DNA of 64,000 nucleotides from assembly GCA_002914845.1 (NCBI GenBank), contig JXTC01000407.1, positions 1 through 64,000 on the forward strand, in the 5' to 3' direction. The notes below the pieces were generated by a model that was not told the DNA's origin, did not search any database, and saw only the letters and a list, made by a program, of their open reading frames with translations. The position numbers were made by a program, and so were the translations under genes. How positions within the stretch are numbered: the stretch's first letter is position 1; each line of letters opens with the position of its first letter. Source of the DNA: Trema orientale. Its lineage: Eukaryota > Streptophyta > Magnoliopsida > Rosales > Cannabaceae. This document shows positions 1 through 11,616 of the stretch, piece by piece.

Positions 1-864
1 TCAACCATTGGAATGAGTTTTTTGTGTCTTGGAATGAGAATAAAGCCTAGGATGTGTTTTTGAATGGTTTATTCTAATGTCTCCCATTCTAATTATAATC
101 CATTCTACTTCATTTCACTTCAAATGTCTCCCATTCCAATTATAACTCATTCCACAATTTTTATTTAAATACACCCATTCAAATGAGTGAATCAAACGAG
201 GCCACAATTGTTACAGTAATGATTCTTTTGTCACAAACTGTTAGTTTTTCAACAAAAAATAGTCATGGATAAAGCGTTAATTGGATATTATTTACTTCAA
301 TGAGTAAGAATCTCATTTTAAGTCACAATTACTAAACTATGCGCTTTACACAAAAAATAATTTCTGTTAAAAATTTAACAGTTTGAAAAAAAAAAAATTG
401 TTATTGCTGCAATAATTGCATAAGTCTTGGTAGTCTACTGTGTAAGTTAAAACTTCAGAATCTCATTCTTAACCAGAGTTACCAAAGTATGTGCTCTGTA
501 ATGACTTATTTCTGTCAAATATTTAACAGTTTGTAACAAAAAGGATCATTGTTACAACAATTACATAATTCAAGAACTGTTACTATGTAAGTTGAAAATT
601 CAGGGAGTAAAGTAGTACTACAAGTATAAGTCAAGGGCTATTAATATCATTAACCCTATACATTATTTAAGTGTAATTATACATGTATATATACATTATT
701 TAAGTGCATGAATTTAGCCAAATGGATGGGGGGAAAGACAATTGGTCAGTTAAATGAAAAAAAAAAAAGGTACGTTTATTGCAATCCAAAAAATTTGCAA
801 ACCGTGAAATCAGCTTGACCAGGTTGCTAATATGAACTGTATTCAGAACTTGTGATTTCCTTAC
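1..864. other. Intronic or intergenic DNA left of AMI1
   Basis: This is AT-rich sequence with no convincing exon. Positions 60-185 hold recurring CATTCC/GAATGA-type words resembling a decayed MITE. The next AMI1 exon, expected to start with a Trp-Phe-Ala-Arg motif, is not clearly visible. A weak Phe-Ala match lies near 795-805 but has no AG acceptor in front of it. Either this is the start of a long intron 4 or the gene is broken here. Confidence 0.4.
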
Positions 865-1973
865 CAACTGTATCAAAGCTTTGTGCCATAGGTGTAACTC
901 CAGAAGTAGAAATGACATCATGAGAAGGCCTAAACCCGAAAATTCCACAATAAGATGCAGGTACTCTTACACTTCCTCCAGTATCAGTTCCTGTAATAAA
1001 GAGAAATTTTCCTCCAAGTAACAGATGATAAATCAAGAAGAAACAGAAAAAGGATAATAAAGGTAAGCATAACTCACCTAAGGAGAAATCAACAAGGCCT
1101 GCACCAACTGCAACAGCTGATCCACTAGAAGATCCTCCAGGCACTCTATCCGGTACACAAGGATTCCTGGGAGTGCCATAATGCTTGTTCTCTCCATTTA
1201 TACTGCCAATATATGTACTCCATTAAATTGCATGACTATCAAACATAACGTTAAAATCTGAGGTCCTTTTCAACTAGGAGCCTTTAACGTTTAAGATAGC
1301 TTTTTGAAACCACATGATTTATCATTTTGTTTATACACTTAACCCTTTTTCCTCAAAATCATTCTGGTTATCTGAAACACGCAGTCATACTAATCATACA
1401 TTTCCTGATTTTTCCATATTATACAACCTGTATGCCATTTCATCCATGACAGTTTTACCAACACCTGTGGCTCCTGCTCTTAAGATAGTCAAAACAGCAG
1501 GAGCCGTTGATGTGGCAGCCGGGTGAGTCCTTGCCCAGTCAGGATTTCCAAATCCAGTAACATATGCATCCACATCGAATCTGGAAGTTCCAAGTTGAAA
1601 AAAAAAAAGGGTATTAGGCACACAGAAGCCCATTGAGAGTCGAAAGAATGCAGATAAAACCAAACGACTAATACCTGAATTATATACACACAACATAAGG
1701 TAAAGAAGTTTGAAAAAAGCCAACATAGAAATTGAACATATGAGCATAAAAGATATGACAGTATGAATTTTCATGTACCCATCAAATAAAAACGTAAAAT
1801 AGTGAGAAAAAAGTAGGAAATTAAATGAATAGTAATAGAGGGACTTACATGTCTTTGACGGCAAAAGTGAGGGCATTCAGGGGAAGTTGGTGTTCAGAAG
1901 GGTCTAACTGCAGAAGGAATTTCTCCATGAAAGCTCCATAATCAGAGTCTGCTGCCATATTTGCCACTGCCAT
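865..1973 (-). CDS. AMI1: Amidase 1 (indole-3-acetamide hydrolase), 5' four exons
   Basis: Amidase-signature enzyme. In Arabidopsis AMI1 hydrolyses indole-3-acetamide to the auxin IAA in the cytosol. Four exons are visible, all minus: 1849-1973, 1428-1580, 1078-1202 and 865-990. Their phases join without a stop into 176 residues. Exon 1 starts at the ATG at 1973 and ends in the FAVKD motif, whose Lys is the catalytic lysine. Exon 2 encodes [15 protein letters not shown]. Exon 3 carries [12 protein letters not shown], the amidase signature. Exon 4 carries [20 protein letters not shown], with the nucleophilic Ser. The family is about 425 residues, so roughly 60 percent is missing. Exon 4 ends in a good donor (GTAAGG), so the remainder should lie left of position 1 or has been lost. 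The family call is firm; whether the gene is intact is open. Confidence 0.85.
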
Positions 1974-2125
1974 ATGAGTGAAGCTTATCAACACGTCAAA
2001 CTGCGGGTTATATACTGATGTTCACTTTTGACTAACTGAGACATCTACGAGGCAGGCACAAAAACGAAGCCGTCGTAAACCGTTTGTGTTCCAGAAAGAC
2101 AACATTGTCCCTGTATTTTATCTTA

Positions 2126-2311
2126 ATGATGGGTGTTCTTTTCTGGTCGGCATCAGAGTTCAAGAGGGCAAAGCAGGAAAATGGATTGTTAGCCAATCCT
2201 CAACTGTTCCGAAAAATCGTGTGGACATTATTTATGCCTGAAAAATACAGGCAAAATCTTCTAAGCTTAGCAGAAAAGATACCCATCCACAAGAACCAAC
2301 ATCACCCGTAA
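2126..2311 (+). CDS. Possible small ORF (61 aa) divergent from AMI1
   Basis: An ATG-ATG start at 2126 opens a 61-residue frame ending in TAA at 2311. It begins with a short hydrophobic stretch (MMGVLFWSAS) followed by a charged region containing LFMPEKYRQNLLSLAEKIPI. The composition looks protein-like, and the start lies about 150 bp from the AMI1 start codon on the opposite strand, so the two could share a promoter. I do not recognise the protein. It could equally be AMI1 upstream DNA or sequence beyond the 3' end of the RING gene that is open by chance. Confidence 0.25.
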   Translation: MMGVLFWSASEFKRAKQENGLLANPQLFRKIVWTLFMPEKYRQNLLSLAEKIPIHKNQHHP

Positions 2312-2631
2312 ATTGAACCTTTTAATACTTGTCAGTTTTGGAAACAACAAGTAACTAAGTGGAACTCATAGACAAAGGTTCAATCACATTGCAAATGGCA
2401 CTCCGTTTTCTAGACCTAACATTCAAATTTATCACATACATGGCTCGTTTTTTATCACACTTAGAGATATATATAGTCCAAGTCGGTATAAGATCATTTC
2501 ATCTGTATCTTCCAATGCTGGTTTTGAAACAACCAAAGACAACGTTACATTGATGATAATCTGGTTGCAAAGAAATATCACATTGAACGAAAAAAAAGCA
2601 CTTGGTAGTGATACAGAATTAGACGAAACTT

Positions 2632-4157
2632 TCAATCAGTTTCATCAGAGTCCTCATCAAAGATATACAAATATGGAATTGTAGTTCTCTGTTCACTAAG
2701 TTCTCCTTCAGTACTCTCACCAGTTACCCCGGGCGCACTCCAACCTAAGCGCTGCCTGTAAACAGCGTCATAGGCTTCAATGGTCAAACCTGAAGCAAGA
2801 AACAATTCCACCTCATTGACAAACCGATCAGTTCTTGCTGCTAAAAAAGGCCTAGCTGCCTCCGATATCAATGAACGGAACTCTTCACTTTTGGCTTCTG
2901 GTGTCTTTCTTTGCACTTCTCTTTTGCTCCTACAGAAATCCCGGACTCAGGAACATTCAAGACCGTGTATAAAACAATCTACTTGTTTTTCATGATCAAC
3001 TAATACAATAATTTAGGATACACATAGCAACCGAATGATACTTTGTCTGAAAGGAATTGATTACGCCGAGTATGTGGTGTACAACAATGTCGACATCTTC
3101 TTCCTAGAAAAGGAGTCAGTCAGTCATGAAGAATTGGCCGAATCTATATCATACAAAATATTTCATTTCGAGTTAGAACTATGGGAGTCGGTGAGAAAAT
3201 AATTATCAAAGTTCATAATTTCAGTCACTAGCTCAGAGACCTGCATAAGGGCTTGAATTTCCCTTCTCAGCCAACTATGGAGCCAATGGTTTGGCTGCAG
3301 ATATTTATGTGATTTCCAATAGCGTGACACACTGAAAATGTCACTTAAGAAACCTGCTTGAGCACAAAGTTAACTAGAGAATTATCGATCAAAACAAAGG
3401 CAACAATATTTGGACCAACGAATCAAATGATGAGAACTAAATACCCGGTTCTGTGTAATATGACTGTAATCTGTACTTGTGTGCTTTTGTTAAGACAAAG
3501 CTGCATACATGGACAAAGATTTTTTAAAAAATGTCAATGAACTAAGAAACCTCACAACATATACAAAAAGTCAAGGAAAGGAAAATACAGAAGATGATAC
3601 CCATTTTCAAAATCCTGAGTAATGTAAGACTGTTGAAAAGAAGTTCCATCAAATCCATGTATTATCGAAAAGTTTTCTATCTGCAAAATAAACAGAAATA
3701 AGCAACAATGATGCTACAAATAACAGAATTTACTCACTGAACACGTTCAAAGTCTATAATCAATGCAAAATCGAGGGAACTTTCCAAATTAGTGATGGTG
3801 GAACAAATAATTCAACTATCATTTTATAAAGCTCTCAAAAATTAAAAATGGGCTCTTTTATCTTTATATATGGAAAAGCCCTCGAAATGGTTGTAAGTAA
3901 AAGAAATCAGAGCAAATAATCTCAAAAATACAATATTAAAAAAAAAATCTGAAATTTATAAGCAAAGTGCAAAAAATAAAATAAAATAAGATAAAAAGGA
4001 AAAACAAAAAAGTGAACCTTGCAGAGTGGACACTTCACAGAAGCAAGCTTGCAAGAGCGCTTGCCAGAAACAACTTTAATCCATTGCCTAATGCAATTGT
4101 AACAGAACCTATCTGCAAATCAAGAATTGAAATCCTCAATTATTTGTTAAAATTTGA

Positions 4158-4188
<31 letters not shown>

Positions 4189-4421
4189 AGAGAAAGTTTT
4201 GAACTTGATGTCCACATCAAATAATTTGGGTTTAGGGTTTAACTGAATTTGGTTGAATACGTACGGAAACATTTATCAAGGTATGATTCTTGAAGGAAGG
4301 GTCCGAGGCATATGGGACAAGGATTGAAATCTTCTGAAGTCGAAGAGCTGGTGGTGGCGGTGGTAATGTTCTCCTCCTCCGCCTCCGCCTCCTCCGCCTC
4401 CGCCTCCGCCTCCGGCTTCAT
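2632..4421 (-). CDS. C3HC4 RING-finger protein, probable E3 ubiquitin ligase
   Basis: Six exons (minus): 4265-4421, 4018-4112, 3601-3680, 3241-3331, 3042-3103 and 2632-2929. Phases agree throughout, giving 260 residues. Residues 1-30 are Glu/Ala- then Thr/Ser-rich. The RING spans about 35-84 with Cys35, Cys38, Cys51, His53, Cys56, Cys59, Cys80 and Cys83, that is C3HC4. Its YLDKC segment resembles Topors-type RINGs, and the Cys59-Cys80 loop is long and basic. The C-terminal exon encodes a helical region ending in an acidic tail (DEDSDETD). RING proteins of this kind recruit an E2 and transfer ubiquitin; the substrate is unknown. Exon 4 uses a weak donor (GTCTCT), chosen because it restores frame. 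The start is the first ATG of the open frame, after a UTR rich in TTC. Confidence 0.8.
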
Positions 4422-4539
4422 TTAGATTTCTCTTGCATAAATTTTCACTTCAAAGAGTTTCAGGGTTCAAATAATCTTCTTCTTCTTCTGGTTTTTTTCT
4501 TTTTTTTTTTCAGGAAAATAGAGAAAAAAACAATGTATA

Positions 4540-5120
4540 GTCTAGTGTTTTCACCGTTAAACATGGAAAACGACAGGATTTCCAATACACGACAATGATT
4601 ACAAAAGACCAATTAGGGGAGCAAGCAAAAGAAAAGGACAAACGCATACAAACTGCAACAGCTTAAAAACGACAATACCCTGAAAAGAACGGAAAACAAT
4701 ACATATCATAAAAACGACAATAATTGTCCCCTGAAAAACGACAACATATCGTAAAAACAGCAATAACTTTAGACGACAATATAATATCTTATAAACGTCA
4801 ACAATTTCAAACGGGAATGTGTCTTACAACGACAAAAAAACTTTCAAAACGACGATAAATTATAAAGACCGCATGACTCTAAACCTGAACCTTTAACTGC
4901 ATGGAAATGAAGACATTTGTGAATTGACACTCGCGAGACATGTCTTCAGAAACGGAAGCATATCCGGAAAACGACAATATTAACAAGATAGTTAAAAAAA
5001 ATTAAAATGTAAACGAATTACCTAGAAAAGTGACATTTTTTCATAAAAGCAACAAAAACTACAAAATTGGCAAAATTGTAGGACGACAAGATACGAATGA
5101 ACATTTGTTGTAATAATGCC
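4540..5120. repeat. ACGACAA-rich dispersed-motif tract
   Basis: The words ACGACAA and AAAACGAC recur more than ten times at irregular spacing between the RING and NPH3 genes, within otherwise AT-rich DNA. No reading frame and no constant period are visible. A second tract of the same flavour lies at about 11,130-11,420. It may be a decayed minisatellite or the interior of a non-autonomous transposon. Confidence 0.45.
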
Positions 5121-5552
5121 CAATAAATCTATCCCACGCTCAGAGGTTTTATATCAAGGTTGAGTTCAAGATCAAAGCTGATGGTTTTTTCTATTCAGTT
5201 CCAATTATCAACACTTTTCAAGTACTAAGCATGAAGATTTTTGTTTTCCCATTTGGGTTTTTTATTAAAATTAAAAATAAAAAAGTAGGAAAATAATCTT
5301 GTTCTAACCCCTAAATAAACAAATAAAAAAGAATGAAGGAAAGTAAAATGCTTTAGTACAAAAAGATAACATTAGAAAATGTTTAGATCACAGCTTTTCA
5401 CAAAATCACTCACTTGTCACTAAGAAAGAGGTCAACTTGAGAAAACATTAGCACACTATATTTAAGATGGGACTTTCCTTATAACAACATGGCAAAAATT
5501 AAGCTTACAAAACATAACCAAAAACCCCTCTCTGGATTCACCAGTGAAATCT

Positions 5553-8181
5553 TCAAACAATACATCTCTTAAGTTGTCTCTGAAGCTTAAGTTGTCTCTG
5601 AAGCTTTAGTTTACACAATTGAAGATCATTGAGTTGTGATTTCATGGCCTCAACATCCTTTGTCATCTTTCTTATTTCCTTTTGGGAATTCATCCAACCT
5701 TTCCCTAGGCTTCTATTGTTTGCTCTAACAAAAGCCTGAGTCTTGGTTCTTTGGTAATTTGATCCCATACTACTTGTGATTGACCTTGTCATCTTGACTT
5801 GCTCCAGAAGAATGAATCTTGTCACAATTTTCAGCGGCAAACGGTTGTTCTTAATCACATGCTCCCGAGCTTCTTGCGATAGTCTATGGTATTCCAAGAA
5901 TCTGCATAAGCTTGTTCTTTCTTCTTCTGTTAAGCCGGGATGTGCCTGCAAACATCGAGTTATGGGACAATGAGTTAAGCAATTCAAGAAAAAAGTATTT
6001 TTGAAATCTATAAGACACGAAGATTACATCTAATTCATGTATAAATCTTATATATCATAATAAGTTTCCTTGGTGGATGACAGAACTTAAAAGGGAAAAT
6101 ATATCAATACCTTGAGGTACAAGTCAGTGGCTCTATAGAGGTTGTCATCACAAAGCCGAGCGTCTTTAGGCAAAGCTTCTACAAGTGACTGGAAACTCTT
6201 CACCTTAAGTTTCTCTTCTCTTGCAACTAGTGTAAGATAAGCATCCACCAACCTCCCAACAGCTAGTATTTTTGGCCTGCGGTCGATCTTATCGAGAGAA
6301 GCATAAACTTCCACCACCCTGTTAACAATGCCAACATCATGGACATTGTCATCGTCTCCGAAGTTCCTAACCAGGAGGTCCAGAACACGGCATTGCTCCA
6401 ACATAGAAGCTATTCTTCTTTCGAGCGTTTCCAACAGGTCAGAACTGATATGCATTGCCAAACCTGCCTTAAGAAGGTGGAGTAGAAAATTGCAGGTAAC
6501 TGAGTTCTCCTCAGTTGGAAGTACTTTGATCAAACACTCTGTTGTGACTCTTTGTAATTGGTAAGTCATGTTTTTGGGACTCAGTCTATCAAGCTCACTG
6601 AAACTCACCCTAGAGAGCCATTTAGTAGTCCAATGAGCTATACATGATCCAACAAGCTTTGACTTCATCCCTTTACCTTTTATGGATTGGATCACTTCAA
6701 TGAAATGATCTATTCTAAGCAATGAAACGTCTTCAAACCACCAATGGTCAACTTCCTCCTCGAGTTTTGACTTCTCTACCTTTTTTGATGAAGCATGAAA
6801 GTAATGTGGACCATCTACTCCAGAGCTGAAGTCTTCAAGGTTTCTGCAGGCCTTCAAAGCAATGGATTCCGAGCATCGCTTCAGGATTTGCAGCTCTTTG
6901 GGCCATGAAGAAAGGGGTTCACAGCTTTTTAAAATTCGAAATGTGTCTTTCCATGATGAAAATATCGAAAAGCTTAGAAATGCCTCAGATTTGGATATGA
7001 GATTTCCTTGTTCAAGATCATCATTCATTTCCAAGAAATGAGCAGCACAATACAGAGGACCAACATTGGCAGACGTAATATCAACTTCCCACCCATAACA
7101 GAATTTAACCACTAACTCAAAAATTTTGGCTCCTCCTGGAAGATTGTCTATCGATATCTTGAGAATTGTGTCTCTGCCTCCATTACTTCTATCAAAAGCC
7201 AGTCTATTCAAATATCCACTTCTTGAGACCATAGGAAGCTGAAACTCAAAATACTACATTAAAATTCTAAAGACCTAAAAACTGGTGTCTCTTTTTATTC
7301 ATGTAAAAAATCTTGGTCAGGAGGGTGTAAAAACAGATTAGGCAATTCATATATCACAGTTACATCATACCATCTTCAAAGACCAATCAAACTTCCTTAC
7401 AAGTTTTAGGTAGAGCAACATAGCTCAATCACCAAATAGTACAATTTCGTGCATTTTTATGCTTTAATGAGAGAAAAAAAAACTAAATGCAACATTTTGT
7501 TCTACAAGGTTTTCTAGACTCCACATAAAAGCTTTGATAACTTGATCTGTGTTCTAACTCAGTTATGACTGATTTCATCTCTGTGACTACTTTTCAATAA
7601 AAGTAAGTATGCTAACCAATTCTACTAATACTTCTTCAATTCAATAAATTGTCTTGGTGAGTCTACTCCATACTTAAAATCCGGATCCCGGTTCCACTGC
7701 TTAAGTAATCTTCCCAGGTTTCATACAAGTGACATCTACTACAATTTTTGACTTACAAAGACAACTAGTTCATGTAATGTTCACTGAAAGAGTCACTAGA
7801 GTATTTAAGCCCACCTTGTGCAAATGAAAGCTGGAATCTCCAATTTGAACAACCAAATCACTTGGAACTGTTGTCTGAACAATCCTGCATGGAATAAAAC
7901 AAAGGATAAGCACCAGACAAAAGGAACATGACCATTTGGTTACATTAACATTATCAGCAATACATGCCTTCAAATACATTAAGGAAAGAAATATGTAGGA
8001 GGAAAAAGTACCAATCATGATCTTTTCTTTCCAAAGTTTTGGCTACCATGCTGACATTAGTGGTTGGAAAAATGACACACCGATTACTCTCCCCGGACTC
8101 TTGAACAAAAGTTTCTTTTGTTACATTTTTACTTCCCATGGTGGACTTAAAAAATCCTGGAAGGACTAATTTGCTATACAT
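5553..8181 (-). CDS. BTB/POZ and NPH3 domain protein
   Basis: NPH3/RPT2-like (NRL) family: plant-specific substrate adaptors for CUL3 ubiquitin ligases, some acting in phototropin signalling at the plasma membrane. Four exons (minus): 8012-8181, 7815-7884, 6111-7238 and 5553-5945, in consistent phase, giving 586 residues. The BTB domain runs from about residue 62 (DLVVQIGDSSFHLHK) to 160. The NPH3 domain runs from about 215 to 470, opening at WWFEDVSLLRIDHF and including LYRATDLYLKAHPGLTEEE and EYHRLSQEAREHVIKNNRLP. The tail at about 540-580 is a likely coiled coil with a repeated KLQRQL unit. The start is the ATG at 8181; an in-frame ATG at 8139 is an alternative. I cannot assign it to a particular Arabidopsis NRL member. 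Confidence 0.85.
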
Positions 8182-9775
8182 TTTTGCCCTCAAAGCTTTG
8201 ACAGTGTTAGTTCATAAGGAGGTAATCAACATCAGATATATATATATATAGGCTCATAAAATCATTTGATGGTTAACTATAAGCTCCATCATAATGCCTA
8301 TGGGCTCCTTACTGAGACTTTTAGGAATATTCGAAGTAGTTAGGCCATTAAGAGGGTTGGTTGCCTTTTACCATCTCCTGTCGTTTTAAGCATAGTTGTC
8401 GTACCAGGGGACAGATTGGAGCCAACACCACGATAATATATGGCTGTACAATCTCGTCCACTACTATAAGGAAACCACTAGACCAACTTTCTCTGTCATG
8501 CTACATAATCAAATTCAGCAGATAGAGTTCTCTAAATGGATAAAAGCATTTCTTCAAAAAAAAATGCATGGTTCTCAAATCTCAATGGTTTCTTTTCTTC
8601 TTTTTTTTCTTTGTGTTGGGGAAAGCAAATCATTTTCTTTGGTGTCCACGTCCCCCGTTATTCGTGGTTGTGAAACAAGACAATAACGTAGAGAAACTCC
8701 CACCAATAGCATAAACTCCATCGTGTCCAAAACATAGAAAACCAACTCTAGAATTTCAAATAAAGGGTAACGCATTAATTAGATATACGTGCTCTTTTCG
8801 CTTTTTCAGTAAATACTATGTAAAACCCAGTACAAACACGAGGGACACTTATCTGTTGAGCTACAGAAATTAATAAAAGTTTCAGAAATCAACTTAGATG
8901 CAGGCCTATTTTGGAGCTAATTTTTTCCAATTAGTAATTATATATGTACGTCTGCCTTTTTTTTCTTTTTGCCTTTTTGGGTCCCATTTTTTTTTTCCTT
9001 ACATAATAACAGAGACAACACATTTAAGGATAATGAACCGTCTGCAGAAGAAATAACAAAAGTGGACAGTTAACTGTTAAAGCTACCCTTGAAGAGAGAG
9101 CAATGAATGGTATAAGTTTGAAGAAGTCTTTGAAAGTGACTAGTGATGATTTTGTAACGGTGAGCATTACCACCCAATCCAACCACTATTCTCTGCTGCA
9201 CTAGCCACTAAGGCCTAGGCCCCCCGTGAAAAGAGAGATGTTTTGCCACTTTAAACCTTCTTTTTTTTCTTTTTTCAACAGAATGGATTCATCAGACCTC
9301 GGTTGCAGCAGAGGGCTTTTATGTCAAATGAAACGTGTAACAACTGGAGTAGGAGATAGATCGCGACAATTTGAGTTAGTTGAGTTGTAGATTATCATAG
9401 GAGATTTAGGATCAGATCTAGCATTCTACTTGACTAGTAATTAGCGGAAGCAAGAGAGTCTGTGCAAGAAACCAAGTATGTGTGTGGATCCGCGTGCAGA
9501 GTGCCAAAATTTTAAAATCCCACATCCCGATTGCAGACAAATTACTAGACGATATATGTACCGCTGGGCTGTCTGCTCTCCTTTCTTTCATTCTTTCCCC
9601 CCTTTTTTTCTTTTTTTCTTTTTTTTTTTTTTTTTTTCTCTTCAATAGAGCAGGAATCAATTTAACTTGAAAAAATGACACGAGATACTACCTTTTAAAA
9701 AAAATATTCCAATAATACCACCCAGCCTATTATAATTTATTTTGTACGATTTTTTCTCAAAGTTAGTCAGTTTTT
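8182..9775. other. Gene-free interval upstream of the NPH3 gene
   Basis: This contains the NPH3 promoter side, a short (TA)n at about 8,236-8,252, several A/T homopolymers and a pyrimidine-rich run at 9,570-9,640. The open frames are short and low-complexity. I see no supported gene. Confidence 0.5.
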
Positions 9776-9779
9776 TCCG

Positions 9780-10025
9780 CTTCATCTTTGTTTCTCATTT
9801 TCACGATTTAATCGGTGACCAGTTTTTTTTCCTTTATCTTACTTTCTCATTTTCACGACTTAATCAGTTTTAATCAGCCGATTCTATTCTTGAGCGAATC
9901 ACTTCATCTTCTTTTCTCATTTTCACAACTTAATCAGTGACCAGTTCTTTTTCGCTTTATCTCTTTTTCTCATTTTCACGACCTAATCAGTTTTAATCAG
10001 TTGATTCGATTCTTGAGCGAGTAAT
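9780..10025. repeat. Two-copy repeat of about 124 bp built from shorter units
   Basis: The core CTCATTTTCACGACTTAATC recurs four times with small changes. The copies alternate between a version followed by GTGACCAGTT and a version followed by AGTTTTAATCAG and ATTCTTGAGCGA. That makes two higher-order copies of about 124 bp, each containing two half-units. Confidence 0.65.
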
Positions 10026-10139
10026 GAATGAACTTGTTTTTTAAACTAATTTGCCCGAAATTAGAGAAAAAATAAAAGAACCCTTATTTCAAGTTTGTGT
10101 GAATTAGAATTGATCTGAAAAATAAGATCTAGTTTCTTG

Positions 10140-10525
10140 GTTTGTAAAGGGTAAATATTCAAGAAACCAAAATGATTTCCTATAATTTAATTAGCTATAG
10201 GACATTTTGTTACATAGAAACCAAACTGGTTTCTTATGATTAACTTACTTACAGGGTATTCTACTAAAAAAAACTACACTACTTTCTGAAAATCTTTGTA
10301 GTTTCCTGTGATTTACTTACATACATACCATTCTGCTAATAGGAAACCAAATTGGTTTTCAAGAAATTTTTATAATTTTTTGTAATGGCATTCTGCTAAA
10401 AAGAAATCAAACAAGTTTTTAAGAAATCTTTGTGGTTTCCTATGATCTACTTATGTATAGGATATGCCTTTAAAAGGAAACCAAATTAGTTTTCAAGAAA
10501 CCTTTGTAGTTTCCTGATAAAAAAA
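10140..10525. repeat. Degenerate tandem repeat, unit about 75-90 bp
   Basis: Words such as GGAAACCAAATTGGTTTTC, AAGAAATCTTTGTAGTTTCC, TATGATTTACTTAC and ATTCTGCTAAAA recur in the same order about five times. No frame is open. Copies differ by many substitutions and small indels, so the array is old. Confidence 0.6.
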
Positions 10526-10659
10526 GGCTTATTTACTAAAATGCCACCACTTCTTGAAACGTCGTAGAAAATTTTTATTATTTTTGACATGTCGTAAATT
10601 TAGTAATATTTTTTGAAAAATAGGCATATTGTCCAAAACCCATTTAACTTGAAGGATTT

Positions 10660-11090
10660 TAAGAAATTTACACAAATACCTGTTTTTGTAACTTATTTTT
10701 ATCAATACCTGTTTTTAGTTTTTCTTTCAAAATTTCCGTTTTTATAGTATATATTTCATGTGTAAAATATGAGTGGTATACATTTACAATATAAATTTGT
10801 ACCCATGTGGTATATATTTCATGAATAAAATATGAACAATACACATGTATAATGTAAATATTTACTTACATTTTTCATTATAAATTTGACCTATATTTTA
10901 CATTTTAAAATGTGTGCCAAGTTTTAGTGTAATTTTTATTCATGAAGTGGTATATATTTCATGTGTAAAATACTGATGATCTATATTTCTCCAAAAATAA
11001 GTATAAAAATGGATACTGATGAAATAAAACTAAAAAACGGGTATTTATGGAAACATGGTTTCCAAAATGGGTATTTACAAACTTTTCCCA
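10660..11090. repeat. AT-rich element with recurring GTATATATTTCATG
   Basis: GTATATATTTCATG and TGTAAAATATGA recur. The flanks read AATACCTGTTTTT on the left and GGGTATTTA on the right, as if inverted. A similar composition and word set is seen at 61,870-62,160, so these may be two members of one non-autonomous repeat family. Confidence 0.4.
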
Positions 11091-11124
11091 AGGATTTTTG
11101 AAAAATTTACGGATGGGTCCACCA

Positions 11125-11425
11125 CTAAACATTAAACGATACCGTCAACAGAGACGACAATGGACGCGAAAACGACAGCGAAATAGAAAACGACAACAAC
11201 AAAGTGATAGCTGACGAACAGCACCAAACGAGAAAGTGATAAACGACGACACTGATAAACGGCAGCGAACGAGAAAGAAATCGACAAGAAGGACAGTGAT
11301 CCAACCTGTAATAAACGTCACCAGGAAACGACGAAAGAATTGAAAAGCGACATATATAAATTTTTTTAATCAACAATATCCAAAGGATACACGACAACAA
11401 ACGAAGAATTTAGAAATTTATACGA
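11125..11425. repeat. Second ACGACA-rich tract
   Basis: Dense AACGACA, GACGACAA and AAACGAC words recur, with interspersed AGTGATA and ACGAGAAAG. The tract resembles that at 4,540-5,120 and ends about 190 bp before the next start codon, so it lies in that gene's promoter region. Confidence 0.45.
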
Positions 11426-11616
11426 CAACAGTATGAAATAATTCTGAGATTTTGTGTCAAAAAAAAAAAAAAAAAACCATAGGGAAGCTCGGTGAATTTA
11501 CAAACTCGGTAGTCAGTACCAAAGTGGCTAGTTCAAACGGTCACTTTTACTCTTCGCATTTTTCTTTTTCAGAACAAAGCAGCTGGAAGGAGACGACGAC
11601 GACGACGACGACGACG

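Noticed and set aside
780-805. Possible degenerate fifth AMI1 exon (Phe-Ala match)
   Set aside because: Only two residues match the expected motif, there is no AG acceptor at the required place, and the following codons do not resemble AMI1.
8396-8775. Overlapping plus and minus open frames upstream of the NPH3 gene
   Set aside because: No recognisable domain, no splice support and low-complexity ends; treated as chance.
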